A stretch of DNA of 64,000 nucleotides from Trichopria drosophilae (GCA_030407085.1 CM059587.1:100497001-100561000); one strand, 5' to 3'. Shown: positions 43,975-56,111, counted from the stretch's first letter. Program-made: numbers and translations. Notes: generated by a model not told the origin, from the sequence alone.

Positions 43975-44230
43975 TATACAAACTATAAAACATAAATAAA
44001 TGGTGTTGTTGTGTAGAAGTATATATAATAAAAAATATAAATATACAGGTTGGCTTTGTCCAACAATTTGATTTGATGATGGTTTTCCTCGACGTTTCGA
44101 ACAAACTCGAGTTCACTTACTGCAGTAACCTCTTGAAAATGAACACGAGTTTGTTCGAAACGTCCAGGAAAACCATCATCAAATCAAATTCTAGGACAAA
44201 GCCGACCTGTGTATTTATATTTTTTATTAA
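43975..44230. mobile_element. Retroelement terminus, inverted-duplicated form
   Basis: ACAGGTTGGCTTTGTCC...TTTCGAACAAACTCGAGTTC (44037-44114) is mirrored by GAACACGAGTTTGTTCGAAA...GGACAAAGCCGACCTGT (44139-44216). The turn is TGCAGTAACCTCTTGAAAAT. The left flank, TGGTGTTGTTGTGTAGAAGT, matches the single copy at 15275. So the 15.26-kb copy has one arm and this one has two. The CACGAGT...CGAAACG hairpin suggests a Penelope-type terminal region; this is family-knowledge inference. Confidence 0.6.
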
Positions 44231-45980
44231 AATATAAAACATGTTTCTATTATGGAAATAAATCTCTAAAATTGCATTACTATTATTTAGTACACTCTCA
44301 GTTCCTTCATTGATACGTCATATAGAAACTGTATTAAAAATATGTTATATAAAGCCACATATTCAATTTTGAAAAATTTTGGAAAATTCTGAGGCAAACA
44401 ATTTTCTCGAGTTAAGCGGCGCAGATGTCAAACACGTGATCAATAATTCGCGCATTGTTCGCGGAGAAATGACGGGTATCGCGTAAGTTTGACACCACAT
44501 GTCGGGGACCGAAGGATCCACCAGAGTTGGAAAAATCGCGGAAAAGGGGAAAAAACGCGCGAGGAAAACGAGTGACGGGCTACCGACAAATTGGTGCTTG
44601 TTACGGGCGTGCTCTGGCCGGAGTCAGCAGCCAGCCACGCCGAACAGAAAAGCTCCGACCTGTCGCCCGACAAATCGAACTTGGCGTTGCAATATCCTAC
44701 ACCGGCGGTTGGTAAAAGGGAAAATTAAAATTTGACACTTTTTAAAAGTGTTTCAAGAAAAACGAATTTCCGAAAATAATTCGATTTCATCATCAATGAA
44801 ATCAATCTTAGGGTCGATCCCAACCCTACTGGACAATTTTTGTTACTGGCACAATTTTTAGTAAAACGATGAAAATACAGCAAATGACTGAATACAGTGA
44901 AATAATCAAACAAATATTTTCATCAATTTTTTTGCTAGGAAACTGGTAAAAACAAATTAAAAAATATCTGGAAAAAGCGGTTCATTTGGAATGGAGAAAT
45001 CGTATTTGATAGGGTATAAATCGATTGAATTTTTTGAGTAGTTATGGTACATGTATGTACCACCTTTATTTGTTTCAGTTTATTTATAGTTATACTCCTT
45101 CAATTTCACGGAGTAAAAATTGCGCCACTATTGCAAAAGAGTGAATTCTGACCTTCTAATGACCTTCGAGTCAAATTTTACTTAATGTGTGGTGAGATTT
45201 CGCTGTTTAAAAGTGATAATCTGTATTATAAACAATTAACATAAATATGAATTTAGTTTTTTTAAAAAGAAATCATTCAAAAGATTATATCCATTTGTTT
45301 TACGTGGAAAATAACTGCAAATTTGACAATATGATCAAAGAATCATCGACCTTGAAAATCTTTACGTCTCCTGTGATTTCAAAAATTTGTTTAGCAGAAT
45401 AAATTGCCCCCAAAATTAAACCAAAACATGAGCAATTTTTTAAACTGATATAGATTGCTACGTATAAGTTTGTTAATTAGTAAAATTGATTGTTTTCATC
45501 AAACATTCCTCTATTGAATTACAAATTAAAAGCAAACTCTTCGGACGTAAACTGAAGTTAACAAGTTAGGAGGAAGATAACGTAGCCCTCCGCTCTTACC
45601 TTCATCAAGGAAATTAACTCTAATTCAATAGTCGACGCTGATTCGCCAGCGTTCGTAAAATAAAATGACAGCTGAAACATTACAATAGATCTCTTGGTAA
45701 AAAATGAATACACAAAATACGACATCTTTTATTTTGTGACGTTGATAACAAACTTCACGTTAAGTTGATTGTCTCCGCCAGAATTACCGGCGGCGTTCGT
45801 AAATTCAGATAACATTAACGACTTTCGATGGAAGGAAAAACGACGTAAGGAGGGTCAAGAAGCTAATTAATGCTCGACGATATACAATTGGGTTGTTTCA
45901 AAACACGAAAACGACGCAAAAATGTCTTCGTCCGGGGACACTTCGTTTATTCTTTTCAGTAATTTAATTTGTATGCATTT
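44231..45980. other. No gene; GC-richer islands at 44.42-44.72 and 45.6-45.9 kb
   Basis: The first island has three overlapping frames (77 codons minus, 78 and 62 plus). Their translations are basic because of the composition (KIAEKGKKRARK) and none is recognised. The second island has two related words, CGCCAGCGTTCGTAAA (45647) and CGGCGGCGTTCGTAAA (45790). Between them is AT-rich DNA. Confidence 0.3.
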
Positions 45981-45982
45981 AA

Positions 45983-46165
45983 GGGGATTCTAAAGTGCTC
46001 CGCCGATAAAGTAGTAATTTTCATTAAAAATTGTAAATAGAAAATGACTGAATCAATTTTTTTAAATTCGGGCTCTGTAAGAGTGATTCTAATTGACATA
46101 AAATGATATCCTACAAAATACTACAGAAATAAATTGAGAACTGATCGAGAATTTTCGGAAATAAG
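45983..46165 (+). repeat. FB1 fold-back copy, left arm only
   Basis: GGGGATTCTAAAGTGCTCCG, GATAAAGTAGTAATTTTCATT, ATGACTGAATCAATTTTT, GGGCTCTGTAAGAGTGATTC and GAGAATTTTCGGAAATAAG appear in family order. The right arm is absent. Confidence 0.7.
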
Positions 46166-46347
46166 ATAATGAGAACTATTTGGTTATGTCGGTCCTTATT
46201 TTAAAATATAGATAGTAATGTTTAGCATATATTTTTCTCCGTGTATCAAAATTGTGACAATTTAAAATAATTTTGGCACAAACATATTATGCATTATTTA
46301 AGTAACATGAATATAATGTAATCATATTTTTTCATGCTTGAAACTTG

Positions 46348-46386
46348 GACTAATACAGTTTTATTCCTTTTTTGTGCAGGTGAGTT
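46348..46386 (+). other. Strong ratchet-type (recursive) splice site candidate
   Basis: GGACTAATACAG offers a consensus CTAAT branch point. A pyrimidine tract TTTTATTCCTTTTTTGTGCAG follows, ending at 46379. Immediately after it is GTGAGT (46380-46385), a perfect donor of the GTRAGT type. A juxtaposed acceptor and donor with no exon between them is the known signature of recursive splicing in very long insect introns. If real, it means a plus-strand gene spans this site. Confidence 0.45.
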
Positions 46387-47181
46387 CAAACAAGACTTGT
46401 TTATTAAAAGCCATCGGTTTTCGGTAAGTAAACAAATCAAGGAAGTCATTAAACAATGGCGAAAGACCTCGAAGCGAGCTGGCTGAGAAGGAAAAGTTAT
46501 AAACACTTTCAGTGCCTTTTAACGTGCCTTGGGGTAGAAAAGGTTATTAAAGAACGGGCGACAATAAACTGGTTTCAATTACAAACCACTATGTCGGACA
46601 ACCGACAGTGAAAGCCAGCCACAACTCGAGCCCGATCTTACGATCGATAAAATAGATTATTCCCGCCATTCTCATTACTGCGATGGCGCCCTTAATGCAA
46701 CCTCTAATCAATATTGACGTCGGATTTTCAGTCCACGCCAAGACTCGTCTTCGTACTTTTTCCGATTAAAAACAAAAAATGGTGAAGCTAATGAACGTCC
46801 GCAGTTGTGTTTTAGTCGTTTTTTTACAATTTTTTCAAAATCAATGATACCAGATTTTCTGATCTATTGGAAAATCTGTATGTGAATATATAGAGGACGA
46901 TGGAAATATCACTTTCTATTTCCATAGAAAGAAAAGATCTTAGAAAAAGGAAACATATTAATGAAAGACGGGACTAATTGAGTGTCCTAATGTTAATTTT
47001 TAGATATTCGAGTTGCTTGTTTTTACCTTTTTACGGTTGATTTATAATGTTTTTTTCTTTTTTCAAAAATGCTATGACGAAGGAGTTATCGTTCTCATGA
47101 CAATAGCTTCAAAAATTTGACAAATTTTCAACTACTCAATATAACGAATTTTTATTAGTTGCAATTATGACCATAAAGGGG
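46387..47181. other. No gene; GC-richer 46.48-46.76 kb
   Basis: Unique DNA. The 70-codon minus frame 46294-46506 overlaps the splice-like site on the other strand and is unrecognised. Confidence 0.35.
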
Positions 47182-48293
47182 TTAACCCATTAAAGCCTAA
47201 GCGGACAAATTTGAGCATCAGCTTAAACGTCGATAATTTGCATATAAAAAGCATTTGGAAAGATTTTACTCCCACTATTTCTGACGTAAAATTGTATGCT
47301 CTTTCAGAATCTTCAAAATTTCGATAAAATGAAAAGCAAAAAAGTTATACACGTTTTTCTGTAAAAAAACATGGTTTTTAAACATTTATTTTTCATTCTA
47401 ACATCACTGCCACCTCGAAATTGCATTGGGAAACATGTCTAAGGTAAAAATATCGCATCCATGGAACCTTAGGATTAAAACGTAGCATGTTCTAATTTGA
47501 ATTTCAAGATGGCGACTTCCAAAATGACGCCTAGAAGCTCAAAAATCTTGTTAAAACTTACAAATTTTTTGTTTGAAAACTATAGACACTAGAGAAAATT
47601 TGCTAAGAACATAAATGACTTAGAATTGGTTAAAGAACCTTCTAAAATTTTATCACAATGTATTGATACACTTTTTGGTTTTTTAAAAATTCAAAAAATC
47701 GAAATTTTTTAAAAAGTCGTTTAAAAAATGTGAAAAAATTTTAAAAGGTTCTTTAACCAATTCTAAGACATTTTTATTTTTTAGCAGATTTTCTCTAAAG
47801 TCCATATTTTTGAAGGAAATAAATGATTAATCTTTTCTAGATTTTAAGACTAATAAGTTTAATAATTTATTTACTTGAAAAATATCGACTTTAGAGAAAA
47901 TTTGCTAAGAATAAAAATGTCTTAGAATTGTTTAAAATTTTTGAGCTTCTAGGCACCAATTTGGAAGTCGCTATCTTGAAATGAAGTACGTTTTAATCCT
48001 AAGGTTCCATGGACGCGATATTTTTACCTTAGACATGTTTCCCAATGCAATTTCGAGGTGAAAGTGATGTTAGAATGAAAAATAAATGTTTACAAACCAT
48101 GTTTTTTTACAGAAAAACGTGTATAACTTTTTTGCTTTTCATTTTATCGAAATTTTATTGAAAGATTCTGAAAGAGCATACAATTTGACGTCAGAAATAG
48201 TGGGAGTAAAATTTGTCCATATGCTTTTATATGCAAATTATCGACGTTTAAACTGATGCTAAAAATGTGTCCATTTAGGCCTTAATGTGTTAA
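47182..48293. mobile_element. TTAA-flanked palindromic element, family C
   Basis: TTAACCCATTAAAGCCTAAG at 47182 and the complementary end CTTAATGTGTTAA at 48293. Arms 47186-47560 and 47935-48289 are about 90 percent alike (blocks AAACATGTCTAAGGTAAAAA, TTTTCATTCTAACATCAC, GAAAAGCAAAAAAGTTATAC). The loop contains its own hairpin centred near 47692 (GGTTAAAGAACC / GGTTCTTTAACC) plus a third copy of part of the arm (47868-47945). The ends differ from families A/B but share TTAAC and size. No transposase is present. Confidence 0.75.
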
Positions 48294-48959
48294 ATCAACT
48301 AAAAATATAGTTAAACGAATAAGTTCATTTGACAAAATTTGAAATATTATAGGAGTAAAAGGAGTTCTCTACATAGTAAACGAAAAAGAATTAAAATGCA
48401 TTTTCAACGTTTTTTAGTTGATTTTTAACGGAACTACCTATTGAAAAACGTTGAGTAGTTCATAAGTAGTCAAATTAACTAAACATTTCTCTATATATTT
48501 TTGAAGTGGAATTTTTGTTAGTACATCCTTTGGTGGTTCATTTTTATTACAGTAGTTTCGAATTTTTTGCACAGTATCGCATTTCATGATCTTCAATCTG
48601 TCTGAATACTGGGTAAAATTACATCGATTGATAACTATTTATTAAATAAAAATAGTAAGATTAACATCACCTTCTCCTCCCTAAAAAAGTAATTCTTTTT
48701 ACTACTTTCCTTTCAACTTCCCAAGGTATAGTTGAATTTGTCAGAATGATTTTTTTCAGTGTAAAAATAGCTTGCAGGAATTGAACTAATAATGGGATCA
48801 AATGAAGAAATTACCTATTTTTTTGCGTACACGACATTATTTTAACTTCGTTTACTCTTGCTATTAATTAATCCGTTCCTCTTATTTTTCCTACTTTGAC
48901 GATTTTTGAAATTACAAGTTGCAGCTATGCGTGCATATCTCATGGACTTTAAAATCTAA
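48294..48959. other. No gene seen
   Basis: AT-rich unique DNA. No element ends or open frame above 60 codons. Confidence 0.4.
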
Positions 48960-49135
48960 AATTAATAAATAATCCCAAAGAATATGCACCAGAGATCGGG
49001 TTTCCATTGAAATGCTACTAAGCGACGCCGCAAAGTCGAGCCAATTAATTGGGGTGTAATCGAGCGATTACCGGTCTCGGGTTCTCATTACGCCAGATTC
49101 ATTAGGTAAATTAATAAGCATTTGTAATTAGCTTC
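48960..49135. promoter_or_regulatory. Candidate enhancer with paired homeodomain-type palindromes
   Basis: A repeat-free, GC-richer stretch with two perfect palindromes three bases apart: CCAATTAATTGG (49041-49052) and GTAATCGAGCGATTAC (49056-49071). TAAT/ATTA cores are the known recognition sequences of homeodomain proteins, and further TAATTAG and CATTAG words follow to 49135. Regulatory function is inferred from site density only. Confidence 0.4.
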
Positions 49136-50747
49136 TCATTTTTTTCATTTTTCTTCTTGAATTTGCATCCATTTGCTACCTTCCTCGCTTAGTCAATGAA
49201 GTAACTTTTTTGTCTGTCTCATTAGTTACTTCGCTGTGAGGTTTAAAAATATGTTACTTTAAAAACAGTTTTTACACATTTTGCAAACCCAATAGTATAT
49301 GAATTTTAATGAGAATGGAAATTAATATAATTGTAATATTTATATTCATGTAATTTAAGAATTTCTCATTAAAAAGTCCATTGAAATTTAATGCATTTAT
49401 CATTAACATGATTCTTAAAATAAAATTCTATTTTAGTAACTCGAAATTGAATAACATTTTACAATTTAACATATTCATTAAATTATGTTTCACTTTGAGG
49501 GGATATCATATTTAACGGATTGGGTGATAATTCCTGTATTTTTAAAATAATTTATATTTAAGAAATATTTTTCAGAATGACATTGTAGGGTTTTCATAAC
49601 TTTAAAAAATATCTATAAAACATTTGTAAAGAACTACCGTACTACAATATTGAATTGAAAATGGTTCAGGATTTAAGTGTTTCTATCAATCGCATTTCTA
49701 ATTTTCACAAATAGAAAATGTTGCAATAAATCGTAATTTCTATTTTCGATCATTCATCATGGTAACATTTAAAAAAAAATGTTAGCATCAGTGGTTTGAC
49801 CTCAGGCTCGGCTTTATGAAATAGTATTTAATAGAATTTTCAAAATAGCAAAAACCACGAAAAAAGGAAAGAGTATATAAGAATATGGACCTGCGGTTCA
49901 CTCCTTCCACTTTTTTCGTCGATCCAAAGGATTTTTTGCTTGTCTGAATCGAATACCATGACTTTTCTAGTCTGCTGGTTACCTGTGCAAAGCAATCGCA
50001 GAAGCGATTGAACTTTTGAACCCATTAACGTCTAATTAAGCTCCCCACGAAACCGATCGTTCCTGTTGGAAATTATCGATGCGTTAGTGGAGCTGAAAAG
50101 TTTCGCAGTCGCATTTGATGCTTTAGTTCCATCGTATGTTAAAAATAAATATAATCCAAATTATTTAAAAAAAAATATTACATTAAATTTTAAATACTAA
50201 AGCGTTAGTTATGATTTAATAGCACTAATAAAAGTTTTTAAATGACCATTGAATTATTTACATTTATTCAAAAGTACAGCTGCATTAGAAAAGCTGCTTA
50301 TTGTATGTTGGTATCGGAGACCGCCATCGCTATAAATCCTTTAAAAAAACGTCCTTAGAAGAAATCGTTCGTCATTGTTCGGTTTTTCGCCTGCACTTTC
50401 TATATCGTCGTAGCCGGCAGGTGTTTTCCTGAGGTTCCAAGAGACTGAAATTACTTCGGCTTCTTTTAATTGTATTTTCCTTCATCGAAGGGACGATCCA
50501 TCTTCACGCGTCTGCACCAATTAACTTTTGCACCGGCCACTTTTCCTGCTACCTCCATCGGCTCCCTTTTGTCTTCGATTTGTCCTATTCCATGTGCAAG
50601 CTCCATGACACCCTCTTGACGAACTGTGAAAAATTATTCTAAATAATGTCTTGATTGCACAAAATATACCTGTTCAAAGTGAAAGTACACAGCACAAGCT
50701 GTTTTTTAGTCTAACCCGCAGATATAAAAAAATATAGTTTTCTTCAC
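49136..50747. other. No gene; GC-richer 50.33-50.62 kb
   Basis: AT-rich DNA to 49.8 kb. A 61-codon minus frame (49840-50025) is unrecognised. 50330-50620 has higher GC without a long open frame. Confidence 0.35.
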
Positions 50748-50976
50748 ACTGAACAAAAAATTTCCTAATTTCAAGTAAATATTAACTTGAATAGTCGCAA
50801 CAAAATATTTACTTAAAACAAGGAAATAGTTTCTTCATTTAAATAAATTTTTACTTGCTGGATATAATCTAATTAATATTTTGTTGAATTAACAAACTAT
50901 TTTTCTATTATAAGTAAATATTTTGTTGCGACTATTCAAGTAAATATTTACTTGAAATTAGGACATTTTTTTCAGT
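50748..50976. mobile_element. 229-bp palindromic MITE, ACTGAA ends
   Basis: Inverted arms of about 67 bases (ACTGAACAAAAAATTTCCTA, TTTCAAGTAAATATT, AATAGTCGCAACAAAATATT) are mirrored at 50908-50976, ending in TTTTTTTCAGT. The loop is about 95 A/T-rich bases. Target duplication may be AC. Superfamily unassigned. Confidence 0.75.
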
Positions 50977-53112
50977 ACATTGATTTGTTATTACTTGTAA
51001 CTGCACAGAGAAGTGAGGAATGTAAGTACTGCATGAAAGGTAGGAATGATTACTTCGTATTTGGTAATATTTGGATTTTTCGTATTGGTTAGTTTTTCAA
51101 TAATTTAGGCGTTTTATACATTTTCATCAGGTAATTTTTACTCTACGCTGGAAGGTAGAAGTGTGGAAAAAGTATTTTGCATTAAAATATATTTTACCTT
51201 AAAAATTGGAAATCGCCGCTACTAATGAACTAACCTATTTTTTAAACGTTTTTTTAGTATGTCGAACAATAAACCAATAAAAACCTAATTTTAATGGAAT
51301 AATTTCAGGTAACCAAGCCAAATTTTCATTATTTTCAGGAAAATTTTCAAAACATTTTTCCTTATGTTCGGCATATTTCTCTCGAACCGTCTGGGAACAT
51401 TTAATAAAAATGTAGTGTCTTTTTAAGCTCTTTGAACATCTAATTAATAAAGATTATCCTGCAATGATTATTTTAAACAAGACACTGGTAAAAGGACCTT
51501 AATAATCTGTTTTACATATTTTTAAAAATATATAAACATAAAAAATAAATGGTGCCCTTTCATTTTTATTAAAAAATAGGCATGAATACTGATAAAATTA
51601 CACTTTTACTATTATTTAAATGCTTAGTTAATCTAGAAATCAAAATTTATATTTTACTAAATTAATGGTAATAAAATAAATGTTAACTTTACAAAATATT
51701 TTTTTTAACATAACGTATATTATATATTATAGTTTACTATATTATATTATAGACTAATATCTTATTTTGAGGCTATGTAGATTCCAATAAATCATACAAC
51801 TTATTAATGATGTGAGAAGCGACTTACTAAAGATAGAAGAAGTAAAAATCAAATTTACGAAGTTCAAAGGCAATACAGAATTAAAAAAAGGAAAATTATG
51901 TATCAGCATATGGACATTATTCTAGAACTTTTAAACTTTGAGGTTGAAGAAAATTGAATTTTTTTTTAGGCACATTCATGAAATTAATTTTATTGGCTTT
52001 AGAATTGATCAAATGACAGGAAAAACCTTGCGTGACTCATTTATACACAATGTATTTTTTTTTAATGTAACATGTTACGTTACTCGTAAAATTAGTTTTT
52101 AGTTTTGTAACGTTTAATATACATAAAAAATTCAGTTCTTTTGCTTATGGCCTAATTTTTAGAAGCTAGTATATAAAATTAAACGTCTAGTTAATAGTTC
52201 AAATTTAAAATAATGGATTAAATATGGCGGACTATTTTTACAAAATTTCTTTGATTTTTATAAAATTTGATATGTTAGGGTTTTTGAGGCCACTGATTAC
52301 AAATCCAAAGTCAGTTTTCATTAAAATTTGAAATCCAAATACATGATTTAACATTAAGGATACCAAAAAATTAAAACGATTTGTAAAGAATAATCATTTT
52401 ATTATTGTCAAAAAGTGTGTTTTGTGTTGTATTAAAAGAACACAAAAGTTATAAATACTTTAATAACATAGGAGAAAAGATCACAATGATTCGAAAGTAC
52501 TTAGAAGCTAAATTGTAGATGTGCCATTAAATAATTTGATTTTTCAAAGTGAGTTTCGCTTGGAAATTTAAAGTTTGACGTGGTCGCATTTTTTTTGTAT
52601 AGGTGGCACACATTCGGGCAAAGGCTCAAATTACTTCTTATCATATAGGTAATGTACCCCTGTTGTGTGGTTTCTTAAAAACCAATGTGAAAAAAATTAT
52701 CTAAGGTTAATTGCTAAATTGTGAACTATAAAAAAAAGTTATCTCGCAAGTTTGAAGGTATATAATTTTATTCCTCAGTGAGGCACATCATTAAGTTAAG
52801 GATTTTTCATTTGTTTACATCCCCAAATACTTCCACAAAAAACCACAGACCATAAAAAAAAAGGTTCAAAAAGTTTCAGTGTTAAAACTGAAAAAATGTA
52901 GTGAGTGTCGCGCACCAAAAATAGGCAAATTCACTACTTTTATTTACTCTCATTGTTTTCTACATATCGGTAATTAGTAATAAACGCTTATTACACGTAA
53001 AACGAACAAAAATTTGTTGATCTGTAGTGTTGCAAAGTTATATTTAAAATTTTTAAGGTATCATAATGAGCGACAACATAAAGTTTAAAAATTCTAGAAC
53101 AATGCTCATATA
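50977..53112. other. No gene; AT-rich
   Basis: Very AT-rich unique DNA with no open frame above 60 codons. One decayed GGATCC-family motif (GATTAAATATGGCGGACTAT) is at about 52214. Confidence 0.4.
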
Positions 53113-53836
53113 CAGGGTCATCGAAAAGTATCGGACCCCCCTAATATCTTCAGTTAGAATGCACTTAGGAGAAAATGTCCAATAGCAAAGTTGTATGGTT
53201 TCAAGCGGGGAGTAAGATGATGACCTTGACTTTGACCTTGACCATGTCCTTCAAGGTCATTTCAAGGTCAATCTTATTTTTTTAAATAGAACCCCCTACA
53301 TTTTATTGCATATTCTTATAGCTTATCTCGAGAGCTTTCCAAAACACTGTAATAAAATATTTCTTTATTAAGTACTTTTTGAGTTATAATTTTTCCAAAA
53401 TGCATTCTTACTGAAAATATTAGGGGGATCCGATTAATGCATTTTCTTTAAACCAATTAATTGGTCTCATTATTCCGCGCACAAAAGTATTAAGGTTATG
53501 ATTACTGAAAACTAAATAATATTTTACAAGATATTCTACATTTTGTGTCAAAAAATTGTTAACTTCAAACCTTTATAACTCAAAAAGTACTTAATAAAAA
53601 AATATTTTATTATAGTGTTTTGGAAAGCTCTCGAGATAAGCTATCAGAATATGCAATAAAATGTAGGGGTTCTATTTAAAAAAATAAGATTGACCTTGAA
53701 ATGACCTTGAAGGACATGGTCAAGGTCACCATCTTACTCCCCGCTTGAAACCATACAACTTTGCTATGGGACATTTTCTCCTAAGTGCATTCTAACTGAA
53801 GATATTAGGGGGGTCCGATACTTTTCGATGACCCTG
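53113..53836. mobile_element. Long-TIR element loaded with TCAAGGTCA half-sites, copy 2
   Basis: Intact: TA flanks (53111-53112, 53837-53838) and ends CAGGGTCATCGAAAAGTATC / GATACTTTTCGATGACCCTG. Arms of about 270 bases carry seven perfect TCAAGGTCA or complementary half-sites plus one TCAAAGTCA. The right arm has lost about 12 bases (AAAGTCAAGTTC) present in copy 1. The core of about 180 bases is in the opposite orientation to copy 1, so the two elements inserted head to tail relative to each other. A diverged third copy of the end lies in the core at about 53402-53436. Confidence 0.9.
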
Positions 53837-53995
53837 TATATCAGCAACAAATTCTAAATGCACGCTGGATTTATTTTACTCTGTTCATAACAGATGGCGT
53901 ACTTTGCATTATTATATATATACAAGTTCCAAAATTAGTCTAACTAATGTAAATATTACATGACAGTATCTGTGTGTGCGTTTTTGCGTTTCATT

Positions 53996-54155
53996 GTAAA
54001 TGTAAGCGGGTAGGGCAGAAAATTTCACTGAAAATCGTAAATAAAAAATGACTGAATAGATTTTTCAAAATGGTGATTCTATTTACTATACACGTTATAG
54101 TAGACAATACGAAAGAAATTAATTGGGAACTAACCGAGAATTTTCGGAAATAAGT
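53996..54155 (+). repeat. FB1 fold-back copy, partial
   Basis: AAATCGTAAATAAAAAATGA, CTGAATAGATTTTTCAAAAT and GAGAATTTTCGGAAATAAGT in family order; only one arm. The overlapping minus frame is a shadow. Confidence 0.65.
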
Positions 54156-54227
54156 ATAAATAAATATATGAGTCAAATTTTTCACACAGTTATAGTAACT
54201 TAGATACTTTAGAGTGAAAAAATTCTA

Positions 54228-54430
54228 AATTCTAAATCGAGAAAAAACACAATATTTTCAGCCGCCATTTTGATACCTCCATTTTAAAAAAAATGTTAGT
54301 TGCATGGTCCTATTTCTTAGATATCGTGATAACTTTTCTAGTTGATATCGTAATGAAAACAATTTTTAAGAAAAATATTTGTATTTTTTTAATTTAATTT
54401 TATTGTTTTTTAAATATTTGTATTTGTCCT
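54228..54430 (+). repeat. Direct repeat, copy 1 (second at 55258-55440)
   Basis: TTCTAAATCGAGAAAAAACA, GCCGCCATTTTGATACCTCC, TTCTTAGATATCGTGATAAC and TTTTTAAGAAAAATATTTGT recur 1.03 kb downstream in the same order with about 85 percent similarity. The interval contains 120-bp-family units. Confidence 0.7.
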
Positions 54431-54589
54431 TTTAAAAAAAATGAAGTAAAATCACTTTTATAACAGTTTTGTCAGCGGCACTCGAAACGACTTGAGCTTG
54501 GGTTGTCCAAGCAAACATAAATTTTTGAAAAATAATAAACGATCAAATTTATTTTAAAAAACAGTTCACTTAGATCTAAATGAGGCAAA

Positions 54590-54860
54590 GGACAAAAAAA
54601 TGGTTTAACAATTTCAAGTTTTTCGATACGTTGATTTTAAATCTGGAGCCAGTTTTTGATTGTCGGATCCAATATGGCTGCCAAAAATCCGAAAAGATCT
54701 GTTGAATTGTACATTACTGTTTTTGAGATCCCAGGTTACCAATCTGATCTTGATTTTCAATTGAAAATGGCGAATCCCATATGGCTGTGTAAAGTTTTAA
54801 AAGCTCGTAAATTTGCGTGAAATTTGGTATATTTTGGTTTTTGGTAGTCTTTATGGTAGT
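54590..54860 (+). repeat. 120-bp GGATCC-family units, two direct
   Basis: GTCGGATCCAATATGGCTGCC at 54661 and AAAATGGCGAATCCCATATGG at about 54765, 103 bases apart, with GTTACCAATCTGATCTTGAT between them, as in the other clusters. Confidence 0.7.
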
Positions 54861-55257
54861 TTTGAGAAATTTAACCTAGCAGCATTATGAAAAATTCTTT
54901 GATAAGTTATTATAATCAAAAGATACATTTTTCCAGTATTATTTCTGGCTAACGTTCAGGATGTACCAACAGTTTAGTTTTTGACTTTTTTATTTTTTAA
55001 TATTACTTTATTGATAACTACAAGTATATTTACATTCTTACAAAAATTATACCAAGTTTCAAGAAGATTTTTAATTCAAGAGTTTTTATAATTTTCACTC
55101 GTACAAATTTGAATTTTCAAAATATGAAATAGAATTCGTAATCAGCGATAAAGAAAAACTCCTCGTACACAATTTCATGGCGAACAAATTATTTTTGAAA
55201 ATGGAAAATATAGTACAACATAATATGTTTGTCTTCTAGAATATGCACTTTTATAAT

Positions 55258-55440
55258 CTAGAATTTCTAAATCGAGAAAAAGCACAATCTTTCTAGCCGC
55301 CTTTCTGATACAACCATTTTGAAAAAATCTTAGTGGCATGATCTTATTTCTTAGATATCGTGATCACTTTTCTAGTTGATTTCGTAAAGAAAACAATTTT
55401 TATGAAAAATATTTGTATTTTTTATTTGTCCTTTAAAAAA
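55258..55440 (+). repeat. Direct repeat, copy 2
   Basis: Second copy of the 54228 segment, lacking about 20 bases of the T-rich part. A further degraded GGATCC-family unit (GTCATTTTGAATTTTGAAAA) follows at about 55616. Confidence 0.7.
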
Positions 55441-56110
55441 AAATGAGGCTTCGTTCGTCTGATGATAAATAGAACCTTTTGAATTAAAAATCGGTCAATT
55501 TTTCATCGTGATTGAGATCGGGAATGCACGCGAGTCGGCCGAGAGGGGGAAATATAGATTTTTCATTGGTGGGGCATAAGTCGTAATTAAAATGTTATTT
55601 TTAAAAATGTCTTTCGTCATTTTGAATTTTGAAAATCTGAGGTCAAATTTATAATCAGCGGCGCAGAAAATCCCCTCGTAGAGTGAATGCTTCAAAGAGT
55701 TAGCGGTCTCCAAAGGCGCTAATATGTAACAAAAATGTGATCACATTATGACGTCATCGATAAGTCATCTCCCACCTCTGATCGAATTATTCTGGTATCG
55801 TTTTCTCTCCGGGTCTGTCGCGGGACGAGCCCGTCGCAATAAAGGATCAAGCGGCTTCACCGAGTCGTGCAACAACTGTTACAAAGTGCGCCGAATATAA
55901 GAGTCTCTGGGCATCGGCATCAGCGCGTAATGAAATAACCGTCCGAAAGACCCTTTAATTTACGGTCCTGGTTGATTACCTCGGAGGAATTGCCGAATCG
56001 AGCACGTATAAACCCTCCCCCACGGCAGTCAGACGTTTTGTCGTCGTCCGTCTCGGTCGTGCGTGGTTTAATACGTCCTGGAACGAAATTTGTGTTTATC
56101 TGCCAGGGGC

Positions 56111-56111
<1 letters not shown>

